DNA from: JANXQE01 sp035651635
GTDB taxonomy: Bacteria; Verrucomicrobiota; Verrucomicrobiia; Limisphaerales; UBA8199
Direction: 5' to 3'
Length of the DNA stretch: 64,000 bases
NCBI GenBank assembly: GCA_035651635.1
Contig: DASRFK010000226.1
Span: forward strand, 3,724-67,723
The notes under the pieces are model-generated. The model was given only the letters and a program-made list of their open reading frames with translations. It had not been told where the DNA came from and searched no databases. Numbering within the stretch: position 1 is the first letter of the stretch; the number at the start of each line of letters is the position of its first letter. Shown piece by piece: positions 54,486 through 62,562 of the stretch. The position numbers and the translations under genes were made by a program.

Positions 54486-54682
54486 GTCGTCGAAGAGCTG
54501 ATGAGCGGTTATCCTGGCGCGCGGGCATGTTGCCCGCAGGAACGGGCGAGGGCGGTTTCACACCGAACCCTTTCTGCGTGAGATTCAGTTTCCCAATCTC
54601 TGCGGACTAAAAGTCCGGGCGCCGTTGAATTGATTGCCGCTCAACGGTTGACATCTTTTTAGTTTCGGTCAATCGTGCGCGC
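54486..54682. repeat. Short spacer with two palindromes
   Basis: The spacer holds gcgcgcgggcatgttgcccg at about 54518-54537, one short palindrome, and ctctgcggactaaaagtccg near 54597-54618, a relative of the unit before the VIT/VWA gene. A promoter for the YVTN gene is presumably within the last 80 bases, but I cannot place it. Confidence 0.6.
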
Positions 54683-55813
54683 ATGAAATTCCAACGCAAT
54701 CCGCGCAAGCCGCTGTACCTGGATCTCCGTGGTCCGAAGCCTCAAATATCCGCTTGTTTTAAATCTCACATATTAACCTCGAGATCTTCGAACCGGACCA
54801 TGGCTGCCAGTCTCCTGCTCACGGCAGTCCTTGCCCTCTCAGTTCTCGGGAGCGAAAGCAAAATAATGGCGGCAGAATCGCACGGATGGCTGCTGGTAGA
54901 TAACAAGGGAGATAAGACCCTGGGAATCATTGATCCAGAATCAATGCGCCAAATTGCCGTAATCGAGGAGGAAGGAGAAACCGGCCATGAAGTCGCGGCT
55001 TCTCCAGACGGCAAGCGAGCTTTTGTCCCGATTTACGGCAATTCCGGTGTGGGTCACCCGGGAACGGACGGCCGGCTGCTGCGCGTCATCGATCTGGAGT
55101 CGCGCAAGATTGTCGGCACGGTTGACTTCGGAAAAGGAGTTCGGCCGCATTGCGCCGTGATCGGTCCCAAGAACCATTTGCTCTACGTTACGACGGAATT
55201 GGAGAATTCCATCACGATTATCGACCCCGAGAAGCTCAAGATCGTCGGGTCCGTCCCGACGGATCAGCCCGAGTCGCATATGCTGGCTATCACCAGCGAT
55301 GGACGTCGGGGCTACACCGCGAATGTTGGCCCAGGCACAGTGTCCGTCCTCGACCTCGACGCAAAAAAAGTCCTCAAGGTCATCCCTATCTCCAAGAACA
55401 CTCAGCGCATTTCCGTTTCAGTCGACGATCGCTGGGTATTCACCGCCGATCAAACCAAACCGCAATTGGCGGTCATCGACACCTCCTCAAACGAAGTAAA
55501 ACATTGGGTCGACCTGCCCGGAACCGGCTACGGCACCGCCCCCACGCCGGACGGCAAATGGCTGGTCGTGGCAATGAGCCCCGTCAACAAAGTCGGAGTA
55601 GTCGATTTACAGACCATGAAGCTCGCCAAAACCTTCGACGTGCCCAAAGCTCCCCAGGAAGTATTGGTGCGGCCTGACGGGGCAGTTGCTTATATTTCGT
55701 GCGATGCCAGCCGCCAAATTGCGGTGCTGGATCTGAAAGATTGGAAAGTGACCAAGCTCATCGATGCCGGCAAGAGCGCCGATGGCTTGGCTTGGGCGGT
55801 GGCAGCACGTTAG
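54683..55813 (+). CDS. Exported YVTN-family beta-propeller protein
   Basis: The 376-residue protein has a long basic lead and then a signal segment (MAASLLLTAVLALSVLGSES). The body is a seven-bladed propeller of the YVTN/lactonase-like family: PESMRQIAVIEEEGETGHEV, DGRLLRVIDLESRKIVGTV, NHLLYVTTELENSITIIDPE, GTVSVLDLDAKKVLKVIPI, ISVSVDDRWVFTADQTKP and VSPDG-type turns. It is probably periplasmic. If translation begins at the ATG at 54800 the signal is at the very N-terminus, so that start is equally plausible. A small monooxygenase-fold gene follows after four bases. Confidence 0.83.
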   Translation: MKFQRNPRKPLYLDLRGPKPQISACFKSHILTSRSSNRTMAASLLLTAVLALSVLGSESKIMAAESHGWLLVDNKGDKTLGIIDPESMRQIAVIEEEGETGHEVAASPDGKRAFVPIYGNSGVGHPGTDGRLLRVIDLESRKIVGTVDFGKGVRPHCAVIGPKNHLLYVTTELENSITIIDPEKLKIVGSVPTDQPESHMLAITSDGRRGYTANVGPGTVSVLDLDAKKVLKVIPISKNTQRISVSVDDRWVFTADQTKPQLAVIDTSSNEVKHWVDLPGTGYGTAPTPDGKWLVVAMSPVNKVGVVDLQTMKLAKTFDVPKAPQEVLVRPDGAVAYISCDASRQIAVLDLKDWKVTKLIDAGKSADGLAWAVAAR

Positions 55814-55817
55814 CCAC

Positions 55818-56156
55818 ATGATGATCACGATCTTCCGCTCGCGGTTGCGGCCGGAAAACGAGGAGGCCTACCAAAAAATGGCCGCCCGCATGCACGAGCT
55901 GGCTGTGAAAATGCCGGGATTTATTGCGATTAAAACCTTCCAGGCGCCGGATGGTGAACGGGTTTCCATCGTGGAATTCGAGTCCGAGGAGACGCACAAC
56001 GCCTGGCGGCGCCACCCCGAACATATGGAAGCCCAACGGCTGGGACGGGAGCTGTTCTATTCCGAATTCAAGCTGCAGGTCTGCAAGCTCGAGCGCGAAT
56101 ACGGTATGCCGGCACAAACCGCGAACGCCAATCAGAGAACCGCGAATGAAGGCTAA
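55818..56156 (+). CDS. Antibiotic biosynthesis monooxygenase (ABM) domain protein
   Basis: The 112-residue protein has the ferredoxin-like ABM fold: MMITIFRSRLRPENEEAYQK, MHELAVKMPGFIAIKTFQAP, DGERVSIVEFESEETHNAWR and EHMEAQRLGRELFYSEFKLQ. Small enzymes of this type act as haem-degrading or quinol monooxygenases, while others have no known reaction. It starts four bases after the YVTN gene stop, so the two are cotranscribed. The last dozen residues (TANANQRTANEG) are low-complexity. Confidence 0.85.
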   Translation: MMITIFRSRLRPENEEAYQKMAARMHELAVKMPGFIAIKTFQAPDGERVSIVEFESEETHNAWRRHPEHMEAQRLGRELFYSEFKLQVCKLEREYGMPAQTANANQRTANEG

Positions 56157-56174
56157 TGGACGCGAATAGGAGAG

Positions 56175-57137
56175 TCAGGTCAGAAGAGCAAAAGCCTTTT
56201 TGAGGCTGGCGGCCGCGGCAGCACAGGCATCGTCTTTGGTCATTTTGTTGACGGCCTGGTTAAACGGCTCCGCGCGAATGGGCCCATCATAACCGATCTG
56301 GTTCAGCGCATTGAGAAATGCGGCCAAATCGATAACACCGGTCGCGCAAGGCAGCTCACGATGATTATCCACCTGCTGGTCCTTTGGAATTCCCGATGGG
56401 GCATCATTTAGGTCGACGGCGATCACTTCGCTGCCCTTCAACGAGAGGATGTCCGCCGCCGTTTCTCCCGCATTCCACCAATGCCAGCTGTCCAGCTGGA
56501 AACCCATATTCCCGGTGCCGATCTCGGCGATCAGCTCCTTCATTTCGGCCATGGTGTGAATGAACGGGTACCGCCGGCTCGACCAGGAAGTCCTTGGCCC
56601 GACATATTCCAGCCCGAACCGCACGTTATGGTCTTTGAGAATTTTGGCCACTTCGCGCAATCTTGACGCGTGCTGGCGAAAGTTTTGCAAATAAGTGAGC
56701 TTGTCATCGCACGGCATCAACCAAGTCGACATCCGGTCCAGTCCGGCGCGTTGAAGGCCCGCGGCAGCGCGTGGCAGAGTTTTAAGTCCTTCCTCAAATT
56801 TTGCCTGGTCGTGGCGAAACTCGACCGGCATACCGGCCGCTCCGAAGACCAGGCCTTTGCTTTTGACCAGTGCTTTCAAGTCGGCCAGCTGATCGTCCGA
56901 GAGCGAACCGAGGTAAGCGCCATCCACCCCAACCGATTCGAACCCGTGCCCGGCAGCTAGCTCGATCGCTTCCCGTTGATTAGCCGAAACTCCAATGCAG
57001 CCGCACACCAGATCGATGGTCATTTTTCTCCCTTTGGCATCCGACGCCACCACGGCCGAACCAAGCGGTCCGGCCGTGACGATCAGCGAGGCCTGCAGTG
57101 TTCGGCCGATAAACTCCCGCCGGTTCAAATGATTCAT
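56175..57137 (-). CDS. Tat-exported TIM-barrel sugar isomerase/epimerase
   Basis: From the ATG at 57137 the protein is 320 residues: it has a twin-arginine-type signal (NRREFIGRTLQASLIV) and an AP-endonuclease-2-type TIM barrel (FESVGVDGAYLGSL, VRFGLEYVGPRTSW, MGFQLDSWHWWNAGE, VIAVDLNDAPSGIP, YDGPIRAEPF). Metal ligands fit Glu, Asp, His and Glu positions of the family. It may work on a sugar outside the cytoplasm. The next gene upstream, 16 bases away on the same strand, is another TIM-barrel protein, so they form an operon. Confidence 0.85.
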   Translation of the reverse strand: MNHLNRREFIGRTLQASLIVTAGPLGSAVVASDAKGRKMTIDLVCGCIGVSANQREAIELAAGHGFESVGVDGAYLGSLSDDQLADLKALVKSKGLVFGAAGMPVEFRHDQAKFEEGLKTLPRAAAGLQRAGLDRMSTWLMPCDDKLTYLQNFRQHASRLREVAKILKDHNVRFGLEYVGPRTSWSSRRYPFIHTMAEMKELIAEIGTGNMGFQLDSWHWWNAGETAADILSLKGSEVIAVDLNDAPSGIPKDQQVDNHRELPCATGVIDLAAFLNALNQIGYDGPIRAEPFNQAVNKMTKDDACAAAAASLKKAFALLT

Positions 57138-57165
57138 AAATCGAATCAATCCTGTAAGGCTCAGC

Positions 57166-58050
57166 TCAGACCTCGCACAATCGCATCATGGCATCGAGTG
57201 TTTCCAGGGCGTCCTTGCCTTTGGATGGGCTGTACTCGTGGGACAGGCAGCCTTGATAGCCGGTGTCAGCAATCCCTTTGCAGATACCCGTGTAATTCAT
57301 TTCCTGCGTATCGTCGAACTGATGGCGGCCGGGGTTGCCGGCCGTGTGGAAATGGCCAATGTATTTAATGTTGTTTTTGATCGTCCGGACGATGTCTCCT
57401 TCCATGATCTGCATGTGGTAGATATCATAAAGCAGCTTCACGCGGGGAGAATCGACGCGTTTGCAGGCTTCCACGCCCCACGTCGTGTGATCACACATGT
57501 AGCCTGGGTGATCCACTTTGCTGTTCAGCAACTCCATGCAAATGGTGACGTTGTTATCCTCCGCAATCCGTTTGATGCCGTTAAGGAAGGTCACCGTGTT
57601 ATCCAGTCCTTCTTCGTCAGAAATGCCTTTGCGGTCGCCGGCCAGGGCAATCACGTTGGGCGCGCCCGCTGCCGCCGTCGCCTTAATGGCTTCTTCCATC
57701 TTGCGGCTCATGTCGGCATGGTTCTTTTTGTCGTTGATGCCGCTTTGGATCCCCGTGCCGCCAGGCACCATGGTGGGCACCAGGCCGTACTTCTTGAGCA
57801 GCGGAAACTCATTCGGCCCGACGAGGTCAATTCCATAAGCGCCGAGCCGGGCCGCTTCACGGCATTTGCCTTCCATGTCCAGCTTTGTGCCGCTGAAAAC
57901 GCCCAGGCAAACTCCTTGTTTGAGACGCCCCTTGCGCGGCTCGGCAAACGCTCGCGGAGCGCTGCCACTCACGATGGAAAACGCGGCGAGGCTTCCAATG
58001 GTGGCCAGGAATCCTCGGCGTCGAACAGGAACAGTGTATCCGGACTTCAT
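57166..58050 (-). CDS. Hydroxypyruvate isomerase-like TIM-barrel protein, exported
   Basis: Starting at the ATG at 58050, the 294-residue protein has a Tat-like signal (VRRRGFLATIGSLAAFSIVS) and an Hyi-type TIM barrel: LGAYGIDLVGPNEFPLLKKY, NVTICMELLNSKVDHPGYMC, VKLLYDIYHMQIMEGDIVRT, IKYIGHFHTAGNPGRHQFD and GCLSHEYSPSK. The metal site residues (MELLNSK, LLYDIYH) are conserved. Hyi interconverts hydroxypyruvate and tartronate semialdehyde, but exported relatives probably use other sugars. It precedes the second TIM-barrel gene by 28 bases from the chosen start of that gene. Confidence 0.86.
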   Translation of the reverse strand: MKSGYTVPVRRRGFLATIGSLAAFSIVSGSAPRAFAEPRKGRLKQGVCLGVFSGTKLDMEGKCREAARLGAYGIDLVGPNEFPLLKKYGLVPTMVPGGTGIQSGINDKKNHADMSRKMEEAIKATAAAGAPNVIALAGDRKGISDEEGLDNTVTFLNGIKRIAEDNNVTICMELLNSKVDHPGYMCDHTTWGVEACKRVDSPRVKLLYDIYHMQIMEGDIVRTIKNNIKYIGHFHTAGNPGRHQFDDTQEMNYTGICKGIADTGYQGCLSHEYSPSKGKDALETLDAMMRLCEV

Positions 58051-58334
58051 AAGGCGAGCATAGTTTTCCAAGCAGGGAACACAAGCGCGGAAAATGGAGC
58101 TGGGCCGCAGTGAGATCTGCTTTCTTGACTGCGGCTTGCGGATGACCTGAGACGTGTGGCGGACCAGCGGCGAGCGAACCTTAAATCATGTAGGGCCTTC
58201 GAGTAGACCATCAGGAAGACAATTCCTGGATTCTCCCAGCCCTTAGGCTTGTTTTATTCGCGGTCAAAATGCGCATCTAGAATAAAAATTATCACTGTCC
58301 AACAGCCCGCAACCATGATTGAGTGATCAAAACA
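58051..58334. other. Divergent intergenic stretch, 284 bases
   Basis: It separates the TIM-barrel operon from the dehydrogenase gene. A+T-rich bases lie near 58245-58295 (ttgttttattcgcgg, tagaataaaaattatc), a plausible promoter for the dehydrogenase. No repeat or clear coding frame was found. Confidence 0.4.
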
Positions 58335-59366
58335 ATGAAAGCCCTGGTGCTCAAAGAGTATAAGAAGTTTAGCTTTGAAGAAGTTCCGACCCCGGAAGCT
58401 AAAGCTGAGGAAGTTTTGGTGGCGGTCAAAGCCTGCGGCATTTGCGGCAGTGACGTGCACGGCATGGACGGAAGCACCGGGCGGCGACGGCCCCCGATTA
58501 TTATGGGCCACGAAGCTTCAGGTGTGATTGCCGCCGTTGGAAAGGAAGTGACGGGCTGGACCACTGGCGACCGCGTGACCTTCGACTCCACGATCTACTG
58601 CGGCGAATGCGATTATTGCCGGGAAGGGATGGTCAACCTTTGTGATCGACGCCGCGTCCTGGGAGTGTCGTGCGAAGACTATCGACAGAACGGAGCTTTC
58701 GCGCAATTCGTAGCCGTCCCCCCGCGAATCCTCTATCGCGTGCCGGAAAGTCTGCCGTTCGAGCATGCCGCCATGGTGGAACCATTCGCGATAGCGTTGC
58801 ACGCGGTTCGGCGTTCGCCGCCGGCCTTGAATGATGCCGTCGTCGTGGTCGGGGCCGGCATGATCGGGTTGGCTTTGGTCCAGGCCCTGAGCCATACCGG
58901 TTGCGGGAAGCTGATCGTCCTCGATGTTGACGAGGGTAGACTAGCGATGGCTGCCAAACTCGGGGCCACGCATATCATCAATTCCGGAAAAGAGGATGGC
59001 CTGGCTGCCATCAACAAGCTCACGCGGGATCGCGGCGCGGACGTCTCCTTCGAAGCCGTCGGCATGGGCGTGACCGTCGAGCTGGCGCTGCGCTGTTTGC
59101 GCAAAGGCGGCGCCGTTACCTTGGTTGGAAATGTCGCCCCAAAAATCGAGTTTCCGCTCCAGGTAGCTGTCACCCGTGAATTGACCATTCACGGATCCTG
59201 TGCCTCGCGCGGAGAGTACCCGGCCTGCCTGGATATGCTGGCCCGCCGTGATCTGAAAGCCGAGCCGCTCATCAGCGCCGCCGCCCCTCTGGCCGAAGGA
59301 GCCCAGTGGTTCGACCGCCTATACCGAAAAGAACCTGGCCTGTTAAAAGTTGTGCTGAAGCCATGA
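58335..59366 (+). CDS. Zinc-dependent alcohol/polyol dehydrogenase
   Basis: From the ATG at 58335 the protein is 343 residues (a GTG 12 bases earlier is possible). It is a medium-chain zinc dehydrogenase: catalytic zinc ligands in CGICGSDVHGMD and GHEASGVI, structural-zinc cysteines in YCGECDYCREGMVNLC, Rossmann motif VVVGAGMIGLALVQA, and VLDVDEGRLAMAAKLGA. Relatives act on galactitol-1-phosphate, sorbitol, threonine or related substrates; the exact one cannot be decided. The SDR gene downstream on the same strand may belong to the same sugar pathway. Confidence 0.88.
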   Translation: MKALVLKEYKKFSFEEVPTPEAKAEEVLVAVKACGICGSDVHGMDGSTGRRRPPIIMGHEASGVIAAVGKEVTGWTTGDRVTFDSTIYCGECDYCREGMVNLCDRRRVLGVSCEDYRQNGAFAQFVAVPPRILYRVPESLPFEHAAMVEPFAIALHAVRRSPPALNDAVVVVGAGMIGLALVQALSHTGCGKLIVLDVDEGRLAMAAKLGATHIINSGKEDGLAAINKLTRDRGADVSFEAVGMGVTVELALRCLRKGGAVTLVGNVAPKIEFPLQVAVTRELTIHGSCASRGEYPACLDMLARRDLKAEPLISAAAPLAEGAQWFDRLYRKEPGLLKVVLKP

Positions 59367-59680
59367 GACATTGAATCCCTTAACTCCGCATGAACCGTTA
59401 CTTGGGCCGGATATCTCCCATTAACACCGCGGCTTCAGCCCGGTGTAAGGATCCGCGCCGCCGTGGGCAACTGTTTCAACAGTTTGCCCCCAGTGGTGAG
59501 AATCCGTTGAAACGGCTGCTGGCCCGGGGTCGGCTTGGGCGTGGGCACCTGGGTTTGGAGTCCCGCCTTCAGGCGGTCTTGGCGCCGGGCCGCCTAAAGG
59601 CGGGACTCCAAGCCAAACACGCTCTCAGCATTCCCAAATGGAACCGAGCTTTTTTGCGCCCAACTTAAAGCGAGTTTTCG
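59367..59680. repeat. Spacer with several palindromes, including family 1 copy E (partial)
   Basis: Copy E (59529-59625) has the inner inverted pair ggagtcccgccttcaggcgg / ccgcctaaaggcgggactcc and ends in cacgctct, but its left outer arm is missing. Before it, about 59429-59446, is aacaccgcggcttcagcc followed by cggtgt, a further hairpin, and a segment gtgggcaactgtttcaacag recurs as a weaker inverted match. The 3' end of the dehydrogenase gene is 162 bases away. Confidence 0.7.
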
Positions 59681-60472
59681 ATGACACCAACCCCCTTTGA
59701 TTTATCCGGAAAAGTTGCCATCGTCACCGGCACCAGCCGTGGCCTTGGCCAATACCTGGGTCGCGCTCTGGCGCGGGCCGGAGCTGACCTGGTCATTACC
59801 AGCCGTGAGGCGGCAACGCTCAAACCATTCGAAGCGGAAGTAGAGGCGCTTGGTCGCAAGGCGCTGTCACTGCCGCTGGATGTTCGCAATTACGAAAGCA
59901 TCCAGAAGATGGTCGAAGCGGCCGTGGCTCACTACGGCAAGATCGATATCCTGGTTAATAATGCCGGTTGTAATGTGCGCAAGCCGGCCGTGGAGGTTAC
60001 GTGGGACGATTGGAACCTGATTCTCGATACAAATCTTCGCGGCACTTTCTTTGTCTCACAAGCCGTCGCCAAGCAGATGATCCCAAAGAAATACGGCCGG
60101 ATCATCAATATCGGTTCGGTGACTTGTGTCGCCGGCTACGCCGGACTCGGACCCTATGGCGCCAGCCGTGGCGGAGTGAAGCAATTGACCATGAGCCTGG
60201 CCGACGATTGGGGCCTGCACGGAATTACGGTAAACTGCCTCGCGCCTGGATGGTTTAAGACCGCGCAAAACGCGGTTATGTACGAGAACAAAGAATGGGT
60301 GGATTATCTCTGCGACCGCATCCCGCTCAAGCGTCCGGGCCAGCCTCGGGACCTCGACGGCGCGGTTGTGTTCTTGGCGTCGGATGCCAGTGAATATGTC
60401 ACTGGACAGACACTGTTGGTAGACGGAGGAATTTCAACGGGCGCAACCCGGGCCTTGCCGAAAAAGAAGTGA
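59681..60472 (+). CDS. SDR-family oxidoreductase with Arg in place of the catalytic Lys
   Basis: The 263-residue protein has the NAD(P) loop TGTSRGLG (16-23), LVNNAG (91-96), the Ser in NIGSV (Ser146), Tyr159 and then ASRGG, where Arg163 stands at the place of the Lys in the YxxxK motif (PYGASRGGVKQL). Family signatures for gluconate 5-dehydrogenase-like SDRs are otherwise conserved (GITVNCLAPGWFKT and TGQTLLVDGGIST). It probably reduces a keto-sugar or oxidises a sugar acid. The change may still be compatible with activity in this sub-branch or may weaken it. Confidence 0.84.
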   Translation: MTPTPFDLSGKVAIVTGTSRGLGQYLGRALARAGADLVITSREAATLKPFEAEVEALGRKALSLPLDVRNYESIQKMVEAAVAHYGKIDILVNNAGCNVRKPAVEVTWDDWNLILDTNLRGTFFVSQAVAKQMIPKKYGRIINIGSVTCVAGYAGLGPYGASRGGVKQLTMSLADDWGLHGITVNCLAPGWFKTAQNAVMYENKEWVDYLCDRIPLKRPGQPRDLDGAVVFLASDASEYVTGQTLLVDGGISTGATRALPKKK

Positions 60473-60566
60473 GCAACCCGTGGACGTTCCTGGGGAGCGA
60501 CGGCGTCTGGTCCAATGCGCTTGGCGTTTGAGCTTTGCTCGTCCAAATGGATTTCTTCATTCCATT

Positions 60567-60669
60567 AAAAGGCGGTGGAGGGCCACCGCAGTCCAAGACG
60601 CTGCGCGGCTGCCTGCGCTCTCACGACCTCCGCAAGGTCTTGGACTGCGCCAGTCCTCTGGCGCTTTCC
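60567..60669. repeat. Family 2 inverted repeat at the 5' end of a PQQ-like gene
   Basis: The arms 60567-60599 (aaaaggcggtggagggccac, then cgcagtccaagac) and 60637-60669 (gtcttggactgcgccagtcc, then tctggcgctttcc) are inverted copies. It encodes GGGGPPQSKTLRG in the plus frame, but a GTG at 60676 just after it is the likelier start of the gene. Confidence 0.8.
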
Positions 60670-60675
60670 AGCCGC

Positions 60676-62127
60676 GTGGCAGTCGCAGAGCTCCTGCGTC
60701 AAATCCGTTCAAATACCAGCGTCCTCAACCGCTCCCTGTGTGCAGCATGTTTTGTGGTTCTCGCTCTCATGCTCATCTTCTTCAAAATTCCCGCGCTCGC
60801 CGATGATTGGCCGCGCCTGGGCGGCCTGGGCGAATCCTGGATTTCACCCGAAACCAACCTGGCGCGCAGTTGGCCAACCAACGGACCACCCATGTTGTGG
60901 ACCGCAGAGGTGGGCGAGGGCTTTGCCGGGCCGTCGGTCTATGGCGGTAACGTTTACCTGCTCGACCGTTCAACCAACCATCAGGATGTGCTCCGTTGCT
61001 TTTCGCTCAGCAAAGGCACCGAGAGCTGGCGAGTTGGTTACGATGCTCCAGGTTCCCTGCCGTACAACGGCTCACGCGATGTCCCGACCGTCGGAGAAAC
61101 CTGCATCTACACGGTCGGCCCGTTCGGCCACATGCATTGCTTCGATCGCTCAACTCACCGCGTCCTTTGGCAGCATCACCTCGTCGATGACTTCAAGGAT
61201 CCTCAAATCGATACCGCCGAACCTCCAAAAAACCGGGAGGACACCCTCGCCCGCGCTCAGGTCCCGATGTGGGGTCTCACTCAAGCGCCATTGCTTTATC
61301 GCGAAACGGTAATCGTCGCGCCGCAAACGCGCAAGGTGGGCCTGGTCGCTTACCACAAGTCCAGTGGCAAAATCCGTTGGACGTCCGGTTATATCGGCCG
61401 CAACTGGTACAGCCACGTCAGCCCTTACCTGGCCACGCTGTGCGGCGTGGACCAAATCATCATGCTCGCTCAGCCCAGTGACCCGGAGAAATCACCCTCA
61501 GACGCTCCGCCCGCCATCATTTCTTCGGTCGACGCCAACACCGGTCATATCCTTTGGACGAACCTGACGCCCGCCCCCGATAAAATTCCCATTTCCGAGC
61601 CGGTTGCTCTTGGCAACGACCAGCTTTTCATTACCGGCGGCTATGGCCTGGGCTGCTTTGCGCTGCAAGTAAAACACGCCGCGGCCAACTGGGACACAAC
61701 CATCCTCTATCATACCCGCGCGGTCGCAACGCATATCCAATCCCCCATTTTTTACCGCGACCGCATTTACGTCACCAGCTTCAAGGAACATCGCGGAACG
61801 AACACCGGCCTGGTTTGCCTGCGCCCAAACGGAGATCCCGTTTGGCAGACCGGCCCGGAAGTCCAGTTCGATTCCGGCTCGTACCTGATCGCCGATGGCA
61901 TGATCTTCATCATGAACGGCAAGTCCGGCGAACTCAGCCTCTTCGAAGCCTCCGACGACGGGCCGAAGTTGCTGGCCCGGGCAAAAGTCCTCGAAGCCAA
62001 GGACGGCAAAGTCTGGGCGCCCATGGCGCTCTCAAACGGAAAGCTGGTCCTCCGCGACCAGCATCAAATGAAGTGTTTGGATGTTTCAGCCAAACCTCGT
62101 GAGCGGGCACCAAGCGTTGGCCCGTGA
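60676..62127 (+). CDS. Secreted PQQ-like beta-propeller protein
   Basis: From the GTG at 60676 the protein is 483 residues with a signal segment (AACFVVLALMLIFFKIPALA) and the start DDWPRLGGLGESWISPETNL, related to the WPQWRGP opening of the family. W-motif blades follow (LSKGTESWRVGYD, STHRVLWQHHLVD, KSSGKIRWTSGYI, ANTGHILWTNLTP, PNGDPVWQTGPEV). A frame extending back to 60535 runs through the repeat and is not used. It is likely periplasmic. No enzymatic residues can be claimed. It lies about 200 bases after the SDR gene on the same strand. Confidence 0.84.
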   Translation: MAVAELLRQIRSNTSVLNRSLCAACFVVLALMLIFFKIPALADDWPRLGGLGESWISPETNLARSWPTNGPPMLWTAEVGEGFAGPSVYGGNVYLLDRSTNHQDVLRCFSLSKGTESWRVGYDAPGSLPYNGSRDVPTVGETCIYTVGPFGHMHCFDRSTHRVLWQHHLVDDFKDPQIDTAEPPKNREDTLARAQVPMWGLTQAPLLYRETVIVAPQTRKVGLVAYHKSSGKIRWTSGYIGRNWYSHVSPYLATLCGVDQIIMLAQPSDPEKSPSDAPPAIISSVDANTGHILWTNLTPAPDKIPISEPVALGNDQLFITGGYGLGCFALQVKHAAANWDTTILYHTRAVATHIQSPIFYRDRIYVTSFKEHRGTNTGLVCLRPNGDPVWQTGPEVQFDSGSYLIADGMIFIMNGKSGELSLFEASDDGPKLLARAKVLEAKDGKVWAPMALSNGKLVLRDQHQMKCLDVSAKPRERAPSVGP

Positions 62128-62202
62128 CTACGGTTTAACGATGCCGACTGCACCCTCACCCTTCGAGTTTTGAAATCTGAGAATCTGAGATGGCAGACCC
62201 GA

Positions 62203-62305
62203 CCTCGGCCCAACGGGCCGACCGAGCATAGCCCGGGGCTGAGGCCCTAGGCCGATGCACTGGGTCACCGGCGTTGCAAATTCGTCGCGGCCTGAAAGGC
62301 CGCTA
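62203..62305. repeat. Palindromic repeat with hairpins
   Basis: The stretch contains cggcccaacgggccg, cccggggctgaggccc and gcggcctgaaaggccgc hairpins in series. Such units recur widely in Verrucomicrobia and Planctomycetes genomes. It lies between the PQQ-like gene and the small minus-strand gene. Confidence 0.6.
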
Positions 62306-62308
62306 CAC

Positions 62309-62515
62309 TTACATATATTCCCACAGCCCCTCTTGATGGAGCCAAATCGGGTTGGCGTTCCGCCGGATGAATTCATCCACATCCATTCCATCGATTCTTG
62401 GTGGGCGCCGGACGCGCTTCTGCTTCCCATTCACGAAAATCGTCATGAACTCTTTGCGCCGCTTTTTCCGCGCCCTTTTCTCCGCCGCGGTTAATTTTCG
62501 TTTGGCTCTTCCCAT
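62309..62515 (-). CDS. Small very basic protein, function unknown
   Basis: This 68-residue protein starts MGRAKRKLTAAEKRARKKRR and contains a Lys/Arg-rich first half (about 22 basic residues in the first 40), then RIDGMDVDEFIRRNANPIWL and EGLWEYM at the end. Such a basic N-terminus suggests nucleic-acid or ribosome contact. The ATG at 62515 follows no clear ribosome site. It lies 47 bases downstream of the APC permease gene stop on the same strand and may be cotranscribed with it. Function unknown. Confidence 0.7.
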   Translation of the reverse strand: MGRAKRKLTAAEKRARKKRRKEFMTIFVNGKQKRVRRPPRIDGMDVDEFIRRNANPIWLHQEGLWEYM

Positions 62516-62562
62516 AGATAGTGCTCCCGGCCTATTACGCCCAATTCATGATCGGCAACGAA

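Noticed and set aside
58051..58334. Sigma-70 promoter for the dehydrogenase gene
   Set aside because: A+T-rich sequence is present, but no pair of -35/-10 boxes with fitting spacing could be picked with confidence.
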